The notes below the pieces were generated by a model, which saw only the letters and a program-made list of their open reading frames with translations, searched no databases and was not told the origin of the DNA. 64,000 nucleotides of DNA from an uncultured Flavobacteriales bacterium (GTDB lineage: Bacteria > Bacteroidota > Bacteroidia > Flavobacteriales_D > Crocinitomicaceae), in contig CAJQJL010000008.1 of the NCBI GenBank assembly GCA_905478665.1, forward strand, positions 1 through 64,000, written 5' to 3'. This document shows, piece by piece, positions 52,731 through 61,893 of this stretch. Every line of letters starts with the position of its first letter. Positions within the stretch are counted from its first letter, which is position 1. Made by a program: the position numbers and the translations under genes.

Positions 52731-52827
52731 GGCATGCTATTCTGCCCCACTCTCCTATTAAACTGACACCATTCAAAGAATAAAGAAGTATCTTTCGGAA
52801 CACAATCGCCTATAAACAGCTGTAACA

Positions 52828-53199
52828 ATGGAAGATGAATTAGACGAAGATTTTGGACAAGGAATCCGTGAAGAACTAGTAGATATTCTGGAACTCTGGA
52901 TTTCTAAAGATGAACAAGTTGAATTACTGACGAATAGAGCGCCTTCTGATGTCTACCAAGTGCTCTTTGCCAATTGGTATACGTTCTTCAACCCCACTTT
53001 TGACCGAAGCGTATATGAATTCAACACAAAAGAAATGGAGTTGTTGGATGAATTTGATAATCTCATGCTTGAATGGCAGGCCGTGGAGAAAGGAGAAAGA
53101 CGGATGCCAGAGATTAGTGAATTTGTAGATTCGGCAGAATGGAAACAACTAAATAGTCTAGCGCAGGATTGTTTAAAGACGATCGCTGAGAGGAAATGA
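52828..53199 (+). CDS. Hypothetical acidic protein
   Basis: A 123-aa, strongly acidic, helical protein with no signal peptide (MEDELDEDFGQGIREELVDIL...). No family recognised. Its stop overlaps the start of the next gene by 4 nt (ATGA), so it likely heads a small operon with an exported protein and perhaps the thioredoxin-fold gene. Confidence 0.6.
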   Translation: MEDELDEDFGQGIREELVDILELWISKDEQVELLTNRAPSDVYQVLFANWYTFFNPTFDRSVYEFNTKEMELLDEFDNLMLEWQAVEKGERRMPEISEFVDSAEWKQLNSLAQDCLKTIAERK

Positions 53200-53663
53200 T
53201 AAAGCGAATTGCTCATACCTTACTGTTCTTTTTGTTTGCTAGTTTTTCGAATGCACAAGACGCTGTTAGTCCAGACACAACAAACTTCATCGACTATTTA
53301 AACGTATCGGGTTATTTCACCTACAATGGTGAATTGTGGAGAGATCCTAATGGTGATTTATTTGGACTAAAGGACAACAATATTTGTATGATGTATCATT
53401 CCAAAGTTGTTGGACAAAATGCGGTCTCCTACAATGAAGTCATAGCTCAATACAGAATGGAACCAAATCACGTCACGCTCTACTACGATGACGTTGTCTA
53501 TTATGTGAAGCTTAAGAAGATTGATTTTTGGGACTTTTTAAAACAGAATACAGAAAATGGCAAATTGGTTTCACCTGAACGCTTGACGATCAACGGAAAA
53601 AAAGCCAAGACCTACTGCTACATGGAAGCACGAACGCATAAGCTATCAAACAACTGTATCTGA
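53196..53663 (+). CDS. Exported hypothetical protein
   Basis: A 155-aa protein with a signal peptide (IKRIAHTLLFFLFASFSNAQ), then a beta-rich domain rich in Tyr and Asp/Asn (TNFIDYLNVSGYFTYNGELWRD, VTLYYDDVVYYVKLKKIDFWDFL), ending with a pair of Cys near the C-terminus. No domain recognised. Translationally coupled to the preceding gene. Confidence 0.6.
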   Translation: MIKRIAHTLLFFLFASFSNAQDAVSPDTTNFIDYLNVSGYFTYNGELWRDPNGDLFGLKDNNICMMYHSKVVGQNAVSYNEVIAQYRMEPNHVTLYYDDVVYYVKLKKIDFWDFLKQNTENGKLVSPERLTINGKKAKTYCYMEARTHKLSNNCI

Positions 53664-53715
53664 CAGAAGTTGGAATTCAACTTTTACTATTTACCTTCAA
53701 CCTTTAGACCTAATT

Positions 53716-54720
53716 ATGTACCTGAAATATTTCATACTTACAGTTGTCCTTCTATTCGGACTCACAACATTCGCTCAAGATTTTAACGAAATCAAGGATA
53801 AGGAAATCGAGCTTGTTGGTTACTCAGAGGAAGACTTGGAAGTAATTAATAAAAACATTTACACCTTTCTGGGAGACGATTTCGACTCATTGGATTTGGA
53901 TTTTTTCACACATCCGCGTACGCTAAGTGCAATGCTCATAGGGTTAGTCACAAGTGAAGAACAGCCAACCTATGGACTTTTATACGACCAGTTTCTGGAA
54001 ATGAAACGAATGCCACATTACCCTAAATTAAAAAGGAAGTATGGAATCGGAATCAAGTTAATGCAGCGTACAGCGGACTTCGCTAATTGGGAAGAAGACA
54101 AAGCGCTCATTATGGAATTGGAACTTGAGCCAGATGTATTTGATTCACTTCGCGCATATATAAAAGAACACTCCAGTACTTCCGAAAAATATGAAACAGT
54201 TCTTGTTGGATTTAGTGAACAGCAAGAAAAACAAAAATTAGCTGCGCGAAAAAAGGAAATAGGAGAACTAGATAATTTGCTCGCCGTTTCATCGCTTTTT
54301 AATGAAACGGAGCTTTTAGCGCAAAGCAAACTTGAAAACAAACCAATTATGCTCTACTTCACGGGCTATGCGTGCGTGAACTGTCGGAGAATAGAACACT
54401 CTACCCTATTAGACCCCGATATTGCAACGTTGTTAATGAATGAGTTCATTTTTGTCCCACTTTTCGTTGATGATAATAGTGAATTGGCTTTAGAAGATCA
54501 GAAAAAGGTATATGTCGGAGAACGCGCCATGGACTTAAGATCCATTGGTGATAAGCACCACCATTACCAAGTTTCGCGCTTCCAGACTTCTAGTCAACCT
54601 TATTTTGTTGTGTTGAATGGAGAAAATGAAATCCTTGAAATTGCTGATTATAGTACTAGTTCTATCGAAGATTACTTGTTATTTCTACAAAATTCGCTAG
54701 ACGCGTTTTACAAGAAATGA
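53716..54720 (+). CDS. Exported thioredoxin-fold protein (DsbD C-domain-like)
   Basis: A 334-aa protein with a signal peptide (MYLKYFILTVVLLFGLTTFAQ). Residues ~20-190 are helical and unrecognised. Residues ~205-334 form a thioredoxin domain: KPIMLYFTGYACVNCRRIEH has the CVNC redox pair, as in the periplasmic gamma domain of DsbD, and QTSSQPYFVVLNGEN contains the cis-Pro. It likely carries reducing power or shuffles disulfides in the periplasm. Confidence 0.75.
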   Translation: MYLKYFILTVVLLFGLTTFAQDFNEIKDKEIELVGYSEEDLEVINKNIYTFLGDDFDSLDLDFFTHPRTLSAMLIGLVTSEEQPTYGLLYDQFLEMKRMPHYPKLKRKYGIGIKLMQRTADFANWEEDKALIMELELEPDVFDSLRAYIKEHSSTSEKYETVLVGFSEQQEKQKLAARKKEIGELDNLLAVSSLFNETELLAQSKLENKPIMLYFTGYACVNCRRIEHSTLLDPDIATLLMNEFIFVPLFVDDNSELALEDQKKVYVGERAMDLRSIGDKHHHYQVSRFQTSSQPYFVVLNGENEILEIADYSTSSIEDYLLFLQNSLDAFYKK

Positions 54721-54761
54721 ATACAGCACTAGTACTGATTGAAAAATCCTAAAGTTGAACC

Positions 54762-55004
54762 ATGAGCCCACAGTATTTTTTTAGAATATTTTTCCTACTC
54801 CTTCTTGTAGCCATTATCTGGTGGGAAATTAGAAAAGCGCGCAAAAATGCAGTGCAGAACGAAGAAGTTGATGATGATGAAGAACTAGAGTTCAACGAAG
54901 AAGCTGAAGAATTGGTAAAGGAGGCTGAGGAACTTCAACGACGCATCCACAAAATGACGAAGCAGATGGACGAAGAACTGAAAGAACTCGATCGTGAGGA
55001 CTGA
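54762..55004 (+). CDS. Small membrane-anchored coiled-coil protein
   Basis: An 80-aa protein with an N-terminal membrane helix (FFRIFFLLLLVAIIWWEI), then an acidic stretch and an E/K-rich heptad-like helix (EEAEELVKEAEELQRRIHKMTKQMDEELKEL). It resembles small envelope or division-linked proteins, but no family is recognised. The gap to the next gene is 41 nt. Confidence 0.55.
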   Translation: MSPQYFFRIFFLLLLVAIIWWEIRKARKNAVQNEEVDDDEELEFNEEAEELVKEAEELQRRIHKMTKQMDEELKELDRED

Positions 55005-55045
55005 AAAGAATCACTAATTTGATTCATCTTAAAAAATTCAAAACC

Positions 55046-55369
55046 ATGAGAGAAGCCAAACTAAAAATCTACGACGACCTAGTTTCCAAGTGCAGCCGCT
55101 TCGAGCGCAAAGGAAAAACAATGCCGTATACCTCAGCAAATGGTCACATGTTTTCACTGTTCAACAAAGACAATGAATTAGGAATCCGATTTTCGAAGGA
55201 AGTACAGAATAAGTACATCGAAACCTACGGAACGACACTTTATAAATCCTACAATGCCGTCATGCGCGGGTACATTTTGATCACTGAAGAAATGCTAAAG
55301 GATAAGCATAACGTTGTAAAGTTGTTGAATGAAAGCTATGATTACGTAATGAGCCTTGATCCGAAGTAA
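55046..55369 (+). CDS. Small TfoX-N-like hypothetical protein
   Basis: A 107-aa protein from the ATG at 55046 (MREAKLKIYDDLVSKC); the track uses an earlier TTG. The segment TMPYTSANGHMFSLFNKDNELGIRFSKEVQNKY resembles the N-terminal domain of TfoX/Sxy-like proteins and related MmcQ-type folds, with GYILITEEML further on. It is a loose similarity. No competence genes are nearby. Confidence 0.45.
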   Translation: MREAKLKIYDDLVSKCSRFERKGKTMPYTSANGHMFSLFNKDNELGIRFSKEVQNKYIETYGTTLYKSYNAVMRGYILITEEMLKDKHNVVKLLNESYDYVMSLDPK

Positions 55370-55414
55370 TTGAATCTGATAGATTTTACCCCCCCTTTTA
55401 ACCTTCTACTTTTT

Positions 55415-55439
55415 GTACACTGAGGCTCTCGAAGTGTAC
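55415..55439. repeat. REP-like palindrome downstream of purC
   Basis: GTACACTGAG-GCTCT-CGAAGTGTAC, near-perfect 10-bp arms. It matches the widespread CACTGAGCTTGTCGAAGTG-type repeat seen in many bacterial genomes and lies 3 nt after purC's stop, so it may also act as a terminator hairpin. Confidence 0.55.
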
Positions 55440-55441
55440 TT

Positions 55442-56395
55442 CTACACTTCCACCGTCTCCAAAAAGGCATTTACATTCCCCTGAATCCGCTCAGTAATAT
55501 TTGAAGTATCTGCGCGCTCAAAAGGCTTTCCAGTAATCTTCTCGTACAACTCAATGTAGCGATCCGTTACCACCTTCACGAACTCGTCTGGCATCTCAGG
55601 CATTGTCTGTCCTTCCAATCCTTGGAATCCATTTTCAATTAACCATTGGCGAACAAATTCCTTCGATAGTTGTTTCTGCTCCTCCCCGTTCGCTTGGCGA
55701 TCTTCATATCCTTCTGCATAGAAGTACCGCGATGAATCGGGTGTGTGAATTTCGTCAATGAGCATGATTTCCCCATCACGCATTCCAAATTCGTATTTCG
55801 TATCGACAAGGATCAATCCTTGCTCAGCCGCCATTTCCGTTCCTCGTTGAAACAAGGCGCGTGTATATTCTTCTAACTTCAGGTAAATGTCTTCAGGAAT
55901 GATTCCCTGCGCAATTATCGCTTCGCGAGAAATATCTTCATCGTGCCCTTCTTCAGCTTTCGTTGCTGGTGTGATAATCGGAACGGGGAACTTATCATTC
56001 TCTTTCATTCCATCGGGCATTGGGACTCCACACAATTCTCGCTTTCCCGCCTTGTATTCACGTGCCGCATGTCCTGACATGTAACCACGAATTACCATTT
56101 CAACACGAATTGGCTCACACGCATATCCAACAGCTACAGAAGGATCTGGAGTTCCAATCAACCAATTAGGAACGATGTCCTCCGTTGCATTTAAAAATAA
56201 TGTCGCTACTTGATTCAACACTTGTCCCTTGTGAGGAATTCCTTTTGGAAGGACATGATCAAAGGCTGAAATACGATCAGATGCTACCATTACCAACAAA
56301 CCATTGTCGAGTGTGTAAACATCCCGAACCTTTCCGTTGTAGACTTCTTTCTGACCTTCAAAAGTGAATGTGCTTTTCGTAATTGCGTTTTCCAT
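55442..56395 (-). CDS. purC: SAICAR synthase PurC
   Basis: A 317-aa enzyme of purine synthesis that joins CAIR and aspartate with ATP to give SAICAR. Motifs: [34 protein letters not shown] (ATP and CAIR binding), [52 protein letters not shown] (catalytic acidic and PDSSR motif). The length is near the family norm for the eukaryote-like, slightly longer PurC group. It stands between two REP-like palindromes. Confidence 0.95.
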   Translation of the reverse strand: MENAITKSTFTFEGQKEVYNGKVRDVYTLDNGLLVMVASDRISAFDHVLPKGIPHKGQVLNQVATLFLNATEDIVPNWLIGTPDPSVAVGYACEPIRVEMVIRGYMSGHAAREYKAGKRELCGVPMPDGMKENDKFPVPIITPATKAEEGHDEDISREAIIAQGIIPEDIYLKLEEYTRALFQRGTEMAAEQGLILVDTKYEFGMRDGEIMLIDEIHTPDSSRYFYAEGYEDRQANGEEQKQLSKEFVRQWLIENGFQGLEGQTMPEMPDEFVKVVTDRYIELYEKITGKPFERADTSNITERIQGNVNAFLETVEV

Positions 56396-56489
56396 GGTGT
56401 AAATTTCTTACGACAAAATTAGGAAATCAGATCACTAAAAAATGCTTTTTTACACAGAAGTTACGAGCATGATTTCAACAGTCTTTTTC

Positions 56490-56536
56490 GTACACTTCGT
56501 TACTTCAAAAGCGATGCTTTCTCTTGCTCAGTGTAC
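56490..56536. repeat. REP-like palindrome upstream of purC, with expanded loop
   Basis: On the minus strand GTACACTGAG, 27 nt, CGAAGTGTAC: the same arms as the element after purC, with a larger loop. It overlaps the end of the gap between phoH and purC. Confidence 0.5.
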
Positions 56537-56545
56537 AAAACTACA

Positions 56546-57556
56546 TCAGTCCTTTGCTCCGTCTGATTTTTTCCGGTATTCCTCTTCTTTTGCCTCCTTG
56601 GCTTCAGCTTCTTTAGCCTCCGCAGCTTCAAAAGCAGCAATAATCTTTTTCACCAAACCGTGACGAATCACATCTACTTCTCCCATTCGAATGATTCCTA
56701 CACCTTCCACCTCTTTTAAGACATCCAATGCATACGCCAATCCCGAACGTTGTTTTCGTGGAAGATCAACTTGAGACATATCTCCCGTTACTGCAAACTT
56801 GGCCGTCATTCCCATTCGTGTAAGGAACATTTTCATTTGCATCGTTGTAGTGTTCTGGGCTTCATCTAAAATAACGAAGGCCTTGTCAAGGGTTCTACCA
56901 CGCATAAATGCAAGTGGTGCAATCTCAATGATTCCAAATTCAATCATGTCCGCCAACTTCTCTGGGGGGATCATATCGCGCAAGGCATCGTACAATGGCA
57001 TCATGTACGGATCCAGTTTTTCCTTTAAATCACCAGGCAAAAAACCAAGATTCTCCCCTGCTTCTACTGCTGGTCTTGTCAAAATGATGCGCTTCACTTC
57101 CTTGTTTTTCAAGGCACGTACGGCCAATGCCACAGCAGTATAGGTCTTCCCCGTACCAGCGGGACCAACAGCAAACACCATATCGTTTTTACCAACGGCC
57201 TCCACAAGCTTTCGCTGATTAATTGTTTTCGCCTTGATCTTAGAACCATGCGTTCCATGCACCAACGTTTCCGATCCATCATCTGAAATCAACATCTTCG
57301 ATCCATCTTCCATCATCAAATTGTCAATGTTACTCTTCGTGAGGCTATTGAACTTATGAAAATGGCGTAATACTAAGTCGAACTTACGTTCAAACTCATC
57401 CATTACTTCCTCATCACCCGCAATTGTGACTATGTTTCCACGGGCAACGACTTTCAACTTTGGGAAATACGTTTTTAGGTGCTTTAGCTTTGCGTTGTTA
57501 ACTCCGAACAACTCAGCGGGATTGATCCCTTTAATTTCGATTGTCTTCTCTAGCAA
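56546..57556 (-). CDS. phoH: PhoH-family ATPase
   Basis: A 336-aa protein of the PhoH/YbeZ type with an N-terminal KH-like region (~20-90), Walker A GPAGTGKTYTA, the PhoH block LTRPAVEAGENLGFLPGDLKEKLDPYM, Walker B FVILDEAQN and the QVDLPRKQRSGL motif. It is linked to RNA handling and ribosome maturation alongside YbeY. The start is a TTG at 57556; an in-frame TGA lies three codons upstream and no ATG is available until deep in the fold. A Lys/Glu/Ala-rich tail of about 25 residues follows the domain. Confidence 0.9.
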   Translation of the reverse strand: MLEKTIEIKGINPAELFGVNNAKLKHLKTYFPKLKVVARGNIVTIAGDEEVMDEFERKFDLVLRHFHKFNSLTKSNIDNLMMEDGSKMLISDDGSETLVHGTHGSKIKAKTINQRKLVEAVGKNDMVFAVGPAGTGKTYTAVALAVRALKNKEVKRIILTRPAVEAGENLGFLPGDLKEKLDPYMMPLYDALRDMIPPEKLADMIEFGIIEIAPLAFMRGRTLDKAFVILDEAQNTTTMQMKMFLTRMGMTAKFAVTGDMSQVDLPRKQRSGLAYALDVLKEVEGVGIIRMGEVDVIRHGLVKKIIAAFEAAEAKEAEAKEAKEEEYRKKSDGAKD

Positions 57557-57643
57557 ATGTATTCAGTGTTTTATAAGGCTTTTTCTTACTTTTGAATCAA
57601 ATTTAGAAAATAATCGGCCCTGATGCGCTGAATTTTATTCACA

Positions 57644-58504
57644 ATGGGAATAATAACATTAACAACAGACATGGGATTGAATGACCACTACGTGGCGTCA
57701 CTCAAGGGTACCATTCTAGGCGCTGTTGAAAATGCTTCCATTGTTGATATCTCGCACACCGTTCGCCCTTTCGATATTTCTGAAGCATCATTTTTACTTG
57801 CAGCGTGTTACAAAGATTTTCCTGACGGTACAGTTCACATCATTGGTGTAGACAGTGATCCTGTGATTAACTTTGGAGGCTCTGATGGTTCTTTTCCTTC
57901 CGTAATGGTTTATGAAAAGCAATATTTCATTTCAAATGACAATGGCTTTTTTGGTGCTTTCCTTAAGGAGAACAAACCAGAATCTTTTTGGAGATTAGAC
58001 AATGTACTGTCGAATCCTAAACTGTTTAAGTTTCCAACAAAGAATATGCTCCTTCCTGTGGGAATCAAACTTCTTCAGGGAGAAAAGGTTGAATCCTTTG
58101 CGTCGCCACAAGAGGAATACAAGAATGCATTTACACCAACGGCTATTTCAGAACCCAATCTTATCAAAGGTCACGTTGTTCACATCGACAGTTATGGAAA
58201 TGCCATCACAAACATCAACGAAAATCTCTTTGCGCGTTTTGGCAATGATGCACCTTTTGTCATCCATTTCAAGAAGAAGGATTATTTCATTGATATCATC
58301 TCGAACACGTACAACGAAGTTCCAGAAGGTGAAAAAGTTGCCATTTTTAATGAGAACGGACTGTTGGAAATTGCCATTAACCGAGGTGCGAATAGAAGTA
58401 CGGGAGGTGCAGAGCAACTTTTCGGTCTTCACGTAGGTGATATGATTCGTGTTGAATTTACACCCAAAGGATCTCGCGAAACACTTGATTCATTCTTCAC
58501 ATGA
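57644..58504 (+). CDS. SAM hydrolase/hydroxide adenosyltransferase family (DUF62)
   Basis: A 286-aa protein with the family start IITLTTDMGLNDHYVASLKGTILG, followed by IVDISHTVRPFDISEASFLLAAC and the C-terminal beta-domain GHVVHIDSYGNAITNI (DSYGNxxTN). The family hydrolyses S-adenosylmethionine to adenosine and methionine; halogenase relatives differ in loop sequence. No insert with the fluorinase-type loop is visible. Its stop overlaps the start of the next gene by 4 nt (ATGA). Confidence 0.88.
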   Translation: MGIITLTTDMGLNDHYVASLKGTILGAVENASIVDISHTVRPFDISEASFLLAACYKDFPDGTVHIIGVDSDPVINFGGSDGSFPSVMVYEKQYFISNDNGFFGAFLKENKPESFWRLDNVLSNPKLFKFPTKNMLLPVGIKLLQGEKVESFASPQEEYKNAFTPTAISEPNLIKGHVVHIDSYGNAITNINENLFARFGNDAPFVIHFKKKDYFIDIISNTYNEVPEGEKVAIFNENGLLEIAINRGANRSTGGAEQLFGLHVGDMIRVEFTPKGSRETLDSFFT

Positions 58505-58803
58505 TCACACGCATTGTAAAGCTCGAATTCCAAGACGATAAAATTGATGATTTCATCGCCTTTTTTGAAACGATTAAGCATGTCGTTAATGAATTTCCTG
58601 GTTGTTATGGAATGAAATTGTACCGCGACATCGATCAGCCAACAATCGTGATGACCTATAGTCATTGGGAGTCTCAACAAGACCTCAACAATTACCGCGA
58701 CTCAGAAGCGTTCGGAAAAATATGGCCAAGCATTAAACCTTGGTTCGCCAAAAAACCAGAAGCGTGGAGTGTAAAGGCACATTTCAATGGATTTGAATCA
58801 TAG
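58501..58803 (+). CDS. Antibiotic biosynthesis monooxygenase (ABM) domain protein
   Basis: A 100-aa dimeric ferredoxin-like fold: IVKLEFQDDKIDDFIAFFETIKHVVNEFPGCYGMKLYRDI...VMTYSHWESQQDLNNYRDSE. These are quinol- or haem-related monooxygenase-like proteins or small stress proteins. It is coupled to the SAM hydrolase gene (4-nt overlap). Confidence 0.8.
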   Translation: MITRIVKLEFQDDKIDDFIAFFETIKHVVNEFPGCYGMKLYRDIDQPTIVMTYSHWESQQDLNNYRDSEAFGKIWPSIKPWFAKKPEAWSVKAHFNGFES

Positions 58804-58940
58804 ATTCATCATTCATAATTCCGCAATTCCTTTAGTCTTCAACAATTACATCTTAATAAATGAAGTAACCACTTCACGTTTTCCCGTTGATGTTTCAAGT
58901 TAGAAACCGTATTTTTGAGCAACGTTTACCAAACGATAGA

Positions 58941-59681
58941 ATGAGAGCACTTTACTTCAAAGAAATCAGAAGTTTTTTAAGTTCAGTTATCGGATATGTT
59001 TTTATCCTGATCTACTTAATTGCTTCGGGAATAATGCACTGGGTAGCATCAACAGACGCGAACCTTCTGGAGGGATCTGAGGCGGACTTAATTCCCTTTT
59101 TCAATTCATCCCCTATCATTTTTCTAATCTTAATTCCAGCCATTACGATGCGGTCGATCGCTGAGGAACGAAGAACTGGAACAATCGAACTCTTGTTCAC
59201 CCGGCCTATTTCTGATATCAAGATTTTACTCGCAAAGTATTTTGCCAGCGTCACGTTGATGCTCATCGCAATTCTACCAACGATTGTCTACTACTATTCA
59301 ATGTATTCACTTTCACTGGAACCGGAAACATTTGATCACGGTGCTACGATAACATCCTACCTTGGACTGATCTTACTCGGGTCGGCCTTCGTTGCTATGG
59401 GGATCTTCACTTCCGCATTGACAAGCAGTCAAATAGTCGCCTTTATTCTCGCCTTGTTTTGCTGTTGGTTCTTTATGCCAGAAATTGGTGCCCTTGCATT
59501 GGTTGGATCATACAACGTAATGGGAAGTTTAGACTCTGTGACGCAGTACTTCGGAATGAGCTATCATTATGATGGGATTCAAAAAGGAGTGATTGACACG
59601 AAGAATATAGTATACTTCTTGTCGCTTATCACCTTCTTCATTTACGCAGCATTCATTGTTCTAAAAATATCCAAAAGATGA
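58941..59681 (+). CDS. gldF: GldF, ABC transporter permease of gliding motility
   Basis: A 246-aa protein from the ATG at 58941 (MRALYFKEIRSFLSSVIGYVFILIYL); the track start is 18 codons early. It has six predicted helices and the ABC-2 permease pattern (RSIAEERRTGTIELLFTRPISDIKILLAKY). With GldA and GldG it forms an ABC complex required for gliding in some Bacteroidota. The stop overlaps gldG by 4 nt (ATGA). Confidence 0.88.
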   Translation: MRALYFKEIRSFLSSVIGYVFILIYLIASGIMHWVASTDANLLEGSEADLIPFFNSSPIIFLILIPAITMRSIAEERRTGTIELLFTRPISDIKILLAKYFASVTLMLIAILPTIVYYYSMYSLSLEPETFDHGATITSYLGLILLGSAFVAMGIFTSALTSSQIVAFILALFCCWFFMPEIGALALVGSYNVMGSLDSVTQYFGMSYHYDGIQKGVIDTKNIVYFLSLITFFIYAAFIVLKISKR

Positions 59682-61885
59682 GTGGTTCAGATAAAAATGC
59701 ACGTTGGATAACCATTTTCGGACAGGTTATTCTTGGAATAGGAGTTTTAAAGCTGCTCTTTCTTGTATGGATATACATGATAGCACCTACTGCAAGTAGT
59801 GCGTCTTACATCTTTGAGTATGTTGGTTCAAGCGCAATCGGTGGGATGCTATTTATCAGCTTTGGAGCTCTCATTTGGAAGCGATCTACAAAAAAATTGA
59901 AACTCCTACTTTGGATCCTTTTCGCGTATATACTTATCTCGCTCAATCTCATCGCCATAGTTATAGGCATTGATGCATTTGCTGGGTATCTTTTAGCATC
60001 CTGGTTTCATTTACCCATCGCACTGATGTTAACCATTATGGCATTGGGTAAATTGAGTAGTTTACCCTCAGAATCTGACGGTACTTATGCACTTCAAAGC
60101 CGTAAAAAAACGGCGACGAAGCTTTATTTCTTCTCGCTATTAGCCGTTGTTTACATTGGGGTTGTCCTGGTGAACGTCATTAGCTCGAACATGTCTAGGC
60201 GTTATGACATGACTGAAGATCAACGCTATTCTTTAGCAAACGGAACCATTGAATTCCTAAATGATGCTGAGAATTTCAAAAGTCGATTGAATATCAAAAT
60301 TTACCTGGAAGGAAATCTCCCCGCTGAGTTAAGCTATTTCAGAGATGCTGTAGAGGAAAAGCTCAAGGAGTTTAAGCAACATACGGGCGATCGCATTGAG
60401 TATCAGTTTATCGATCCACACGTTGGTACCGAACAGGAACAAGAAGAGCTTTTTCAAACACTTTTCGCGAAAGGAAAGGGAATTCTCCCGATGGACCTCG
60501 TGTACATGAAAGATGGTTCACAAAGTCAAATGATGTTGTGGCCAGGTGCTATTATTGAATACGGCGGATCTACGGTCAACAGTATTCAATTGCTTCCAGG
60601 ATCAAAGACAGGACAGCCGTTTCAGTTGAACGGAATGTCGGATATTATTCAAAACTCGATCAATAACTTGGAATACATGTTGGTGAGCTCGCTCCGACGT
60701 GCAACACAAGAAACGAAACCGCGAATTGCCTTTTTGCAGGGACATGGTGAATTGACCTATGCACAGACGCAACGTTGTCGTGCGTTGATCTCTCCGTATT
60801 ATTCCATCGCAGACATTACAATCAATGATTCTCTCGCAGCATTGGACAATGTTGACGGTTTAATCATTGCTCAGCCTCGTAAAACATTTACACAAAAAGA
60901 ACTGTTCATCATTGATCAATTTGTGATGCGTGGAGGTCGACTGATGTGCTTTATTGACAAGCTCTTCCTTCCAGAAGACACTTTAAATACGCAAGGACAA
61001 ACACATACGACACGTTACGCACAAGGGAAACTAGGAATTGACGGAATGCTCTTCGATTATGGACTAAAAGTCAATGACAAATATGTAATGGACGTGCGCT
61101 GTGTCCCCAAACAAGTGCCTTTTGCAAATCAATCCATGATCCCATGGTTCTTCCATGTATTGGCAACACCAACAGATCATCCGATATCTCGTAATGTTGA
61201 ACCCGTTGCTCTAAAATACACTGGAGAGGTGGAATTTGTTACAACGAATCCTTCTGTAGCTTTAACACCAATATTAACTTCCAGCACCAATTCTACCGTT
61301 ACAGGTTCGGCGCCGCTTGTTAACCTTGCTTTTCCGCTCAACTACGGAAAGAACCCTGAGCTTGTTCCAAATCCAGACAGCGAAGCAAACAAGATGTGCC
61401 TTGCGGGTCTTGCGGAAGGGAAATTTGTCTCACACTTTAGAAATAGAATTGTTGATGAATATGCTTTGAACAAAGCGGTAACAATTCTTGACTCCAGTGA
61501 GGTTGAAGGAAAAGTATTTGTGATTGGAAACGGTCGTTTCATTGCGAATCAATACGACTCTATGCCGAACAGAACAGGAACGGCTTTCATGTATCGTCCA
61601 AAGCAGATCAATGATTTGCAAGTGAGCGAAGAACTCATGAAGTTGAACATTCCCCATTTCTTCGGTAATCAAGAGTTCTTCCAAAACTTAACAGATTACA
61701 TGATGGGAGACAACTCTGTACTGGATATCCGAAGTCGACAAATTGACATTCACGAAATTGACAATGAACAGGTTAAGGAATTTGCAAGCTTCTACAAGCT
61801 GCTTAACATAGGATTACCTATTGGTATCATTCTACTCCTGGCCCTTATCATTAATTACATCCGTAAACGCAAGTTTGCCCAATAA
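59678..61885 (+). CDS. gldG: GldG with extra N-terminal membrane domain
   Basis: A 735-aa protein, about 150-180 longer than typical GldG (~560). Residues ~1-130 add three or four membrane helices (WITIFGQVILGIGVLKLLFLVWI; GSSAIGGMLFISFGALIW; LLLWILFAYILISLNLIAIVIGI). From ~150 the usual GldG follows: a helix, then MSRRYDMTEDQRYSLANGTIEFL and DRIEYQFIDP, the periplasmic Gldg/ABC-linked domain, a central IAFLQGHGELTYAQ, ending in a C-terminal helix (GLPIGIILLLALIINYI). It works with GldF. The added membrane part may replace another subunit. Confidence 0.85.
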   Translation: MSGSDKNARWITIFGQVILGIGVLKLLFLVWIYMIAPTASSASYIFEYVGSSAIGGMLFISFGALIWKRSTKKLKLLLWILFAYILISLNLIAIVIGIDAFAGYLLASWFHLPIALMLTIMALGKLSSLPSESDGTYALQSRKKTATKLYFFSLLAVVYIGVVLVNVISSNMSRRYDMTEDQRYSLANGTIEFLNDAENFKSRLNIKIYLEGNLPAELSYFRDAVEEKLKEFKQHTGDRIEYQFIDPHVGTEQEQEELFQTLFAKGKGILPMDLVYMKDGSQSQMMLWPGAIIEYGGSTVNSIQLLPGSKTGQPFQLNGMSDIIQNSINNLEYMLVSSLRRATQETKPRIAFLQGHGELTYAQTQRCRALISPYYSIADITINDSLAALDNVDGLIIAQPRKTFTQKELFIIDQFVMRGGRLMCFIDKLFLPEDTLNTQGQTHTTRYAQGKLGIDGMLFDYGLKVNDKYVMDVRCVPKQVPFANQSMIPWFFHVLATPTDHPISRNVEPVALKYTGEVEFVTTNPSVALTPILTSSTNSTVTGSAPLVNLAFPLNYGKNPELVPNPDSEANKMCLAGLAEGKFVSHFRNRIVDEYALNKAVTILDSSEVEGKVFVIGNGRFIANQYDSMPNRTGTAFMYRPKQINDLQVSEELMKLNIPHFFGNQEFFQNLTDYMMGDNSVLDIRSRQIDIHEIDNEQVKEFASFYKLLNIGLPIGIILLLALIINYIRKRKFAQ

Positions 61886-61893
61886 GCATTGCC

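Noticed and set aside
52333-52803. 156-aa minus-strand ORF and overlapping plus-strand ORFs in the repeat
   Set aside because: They exist only because the 63-bp repeat is a multiple of three; composition is unlike real genes here and no start context or signal supports them.
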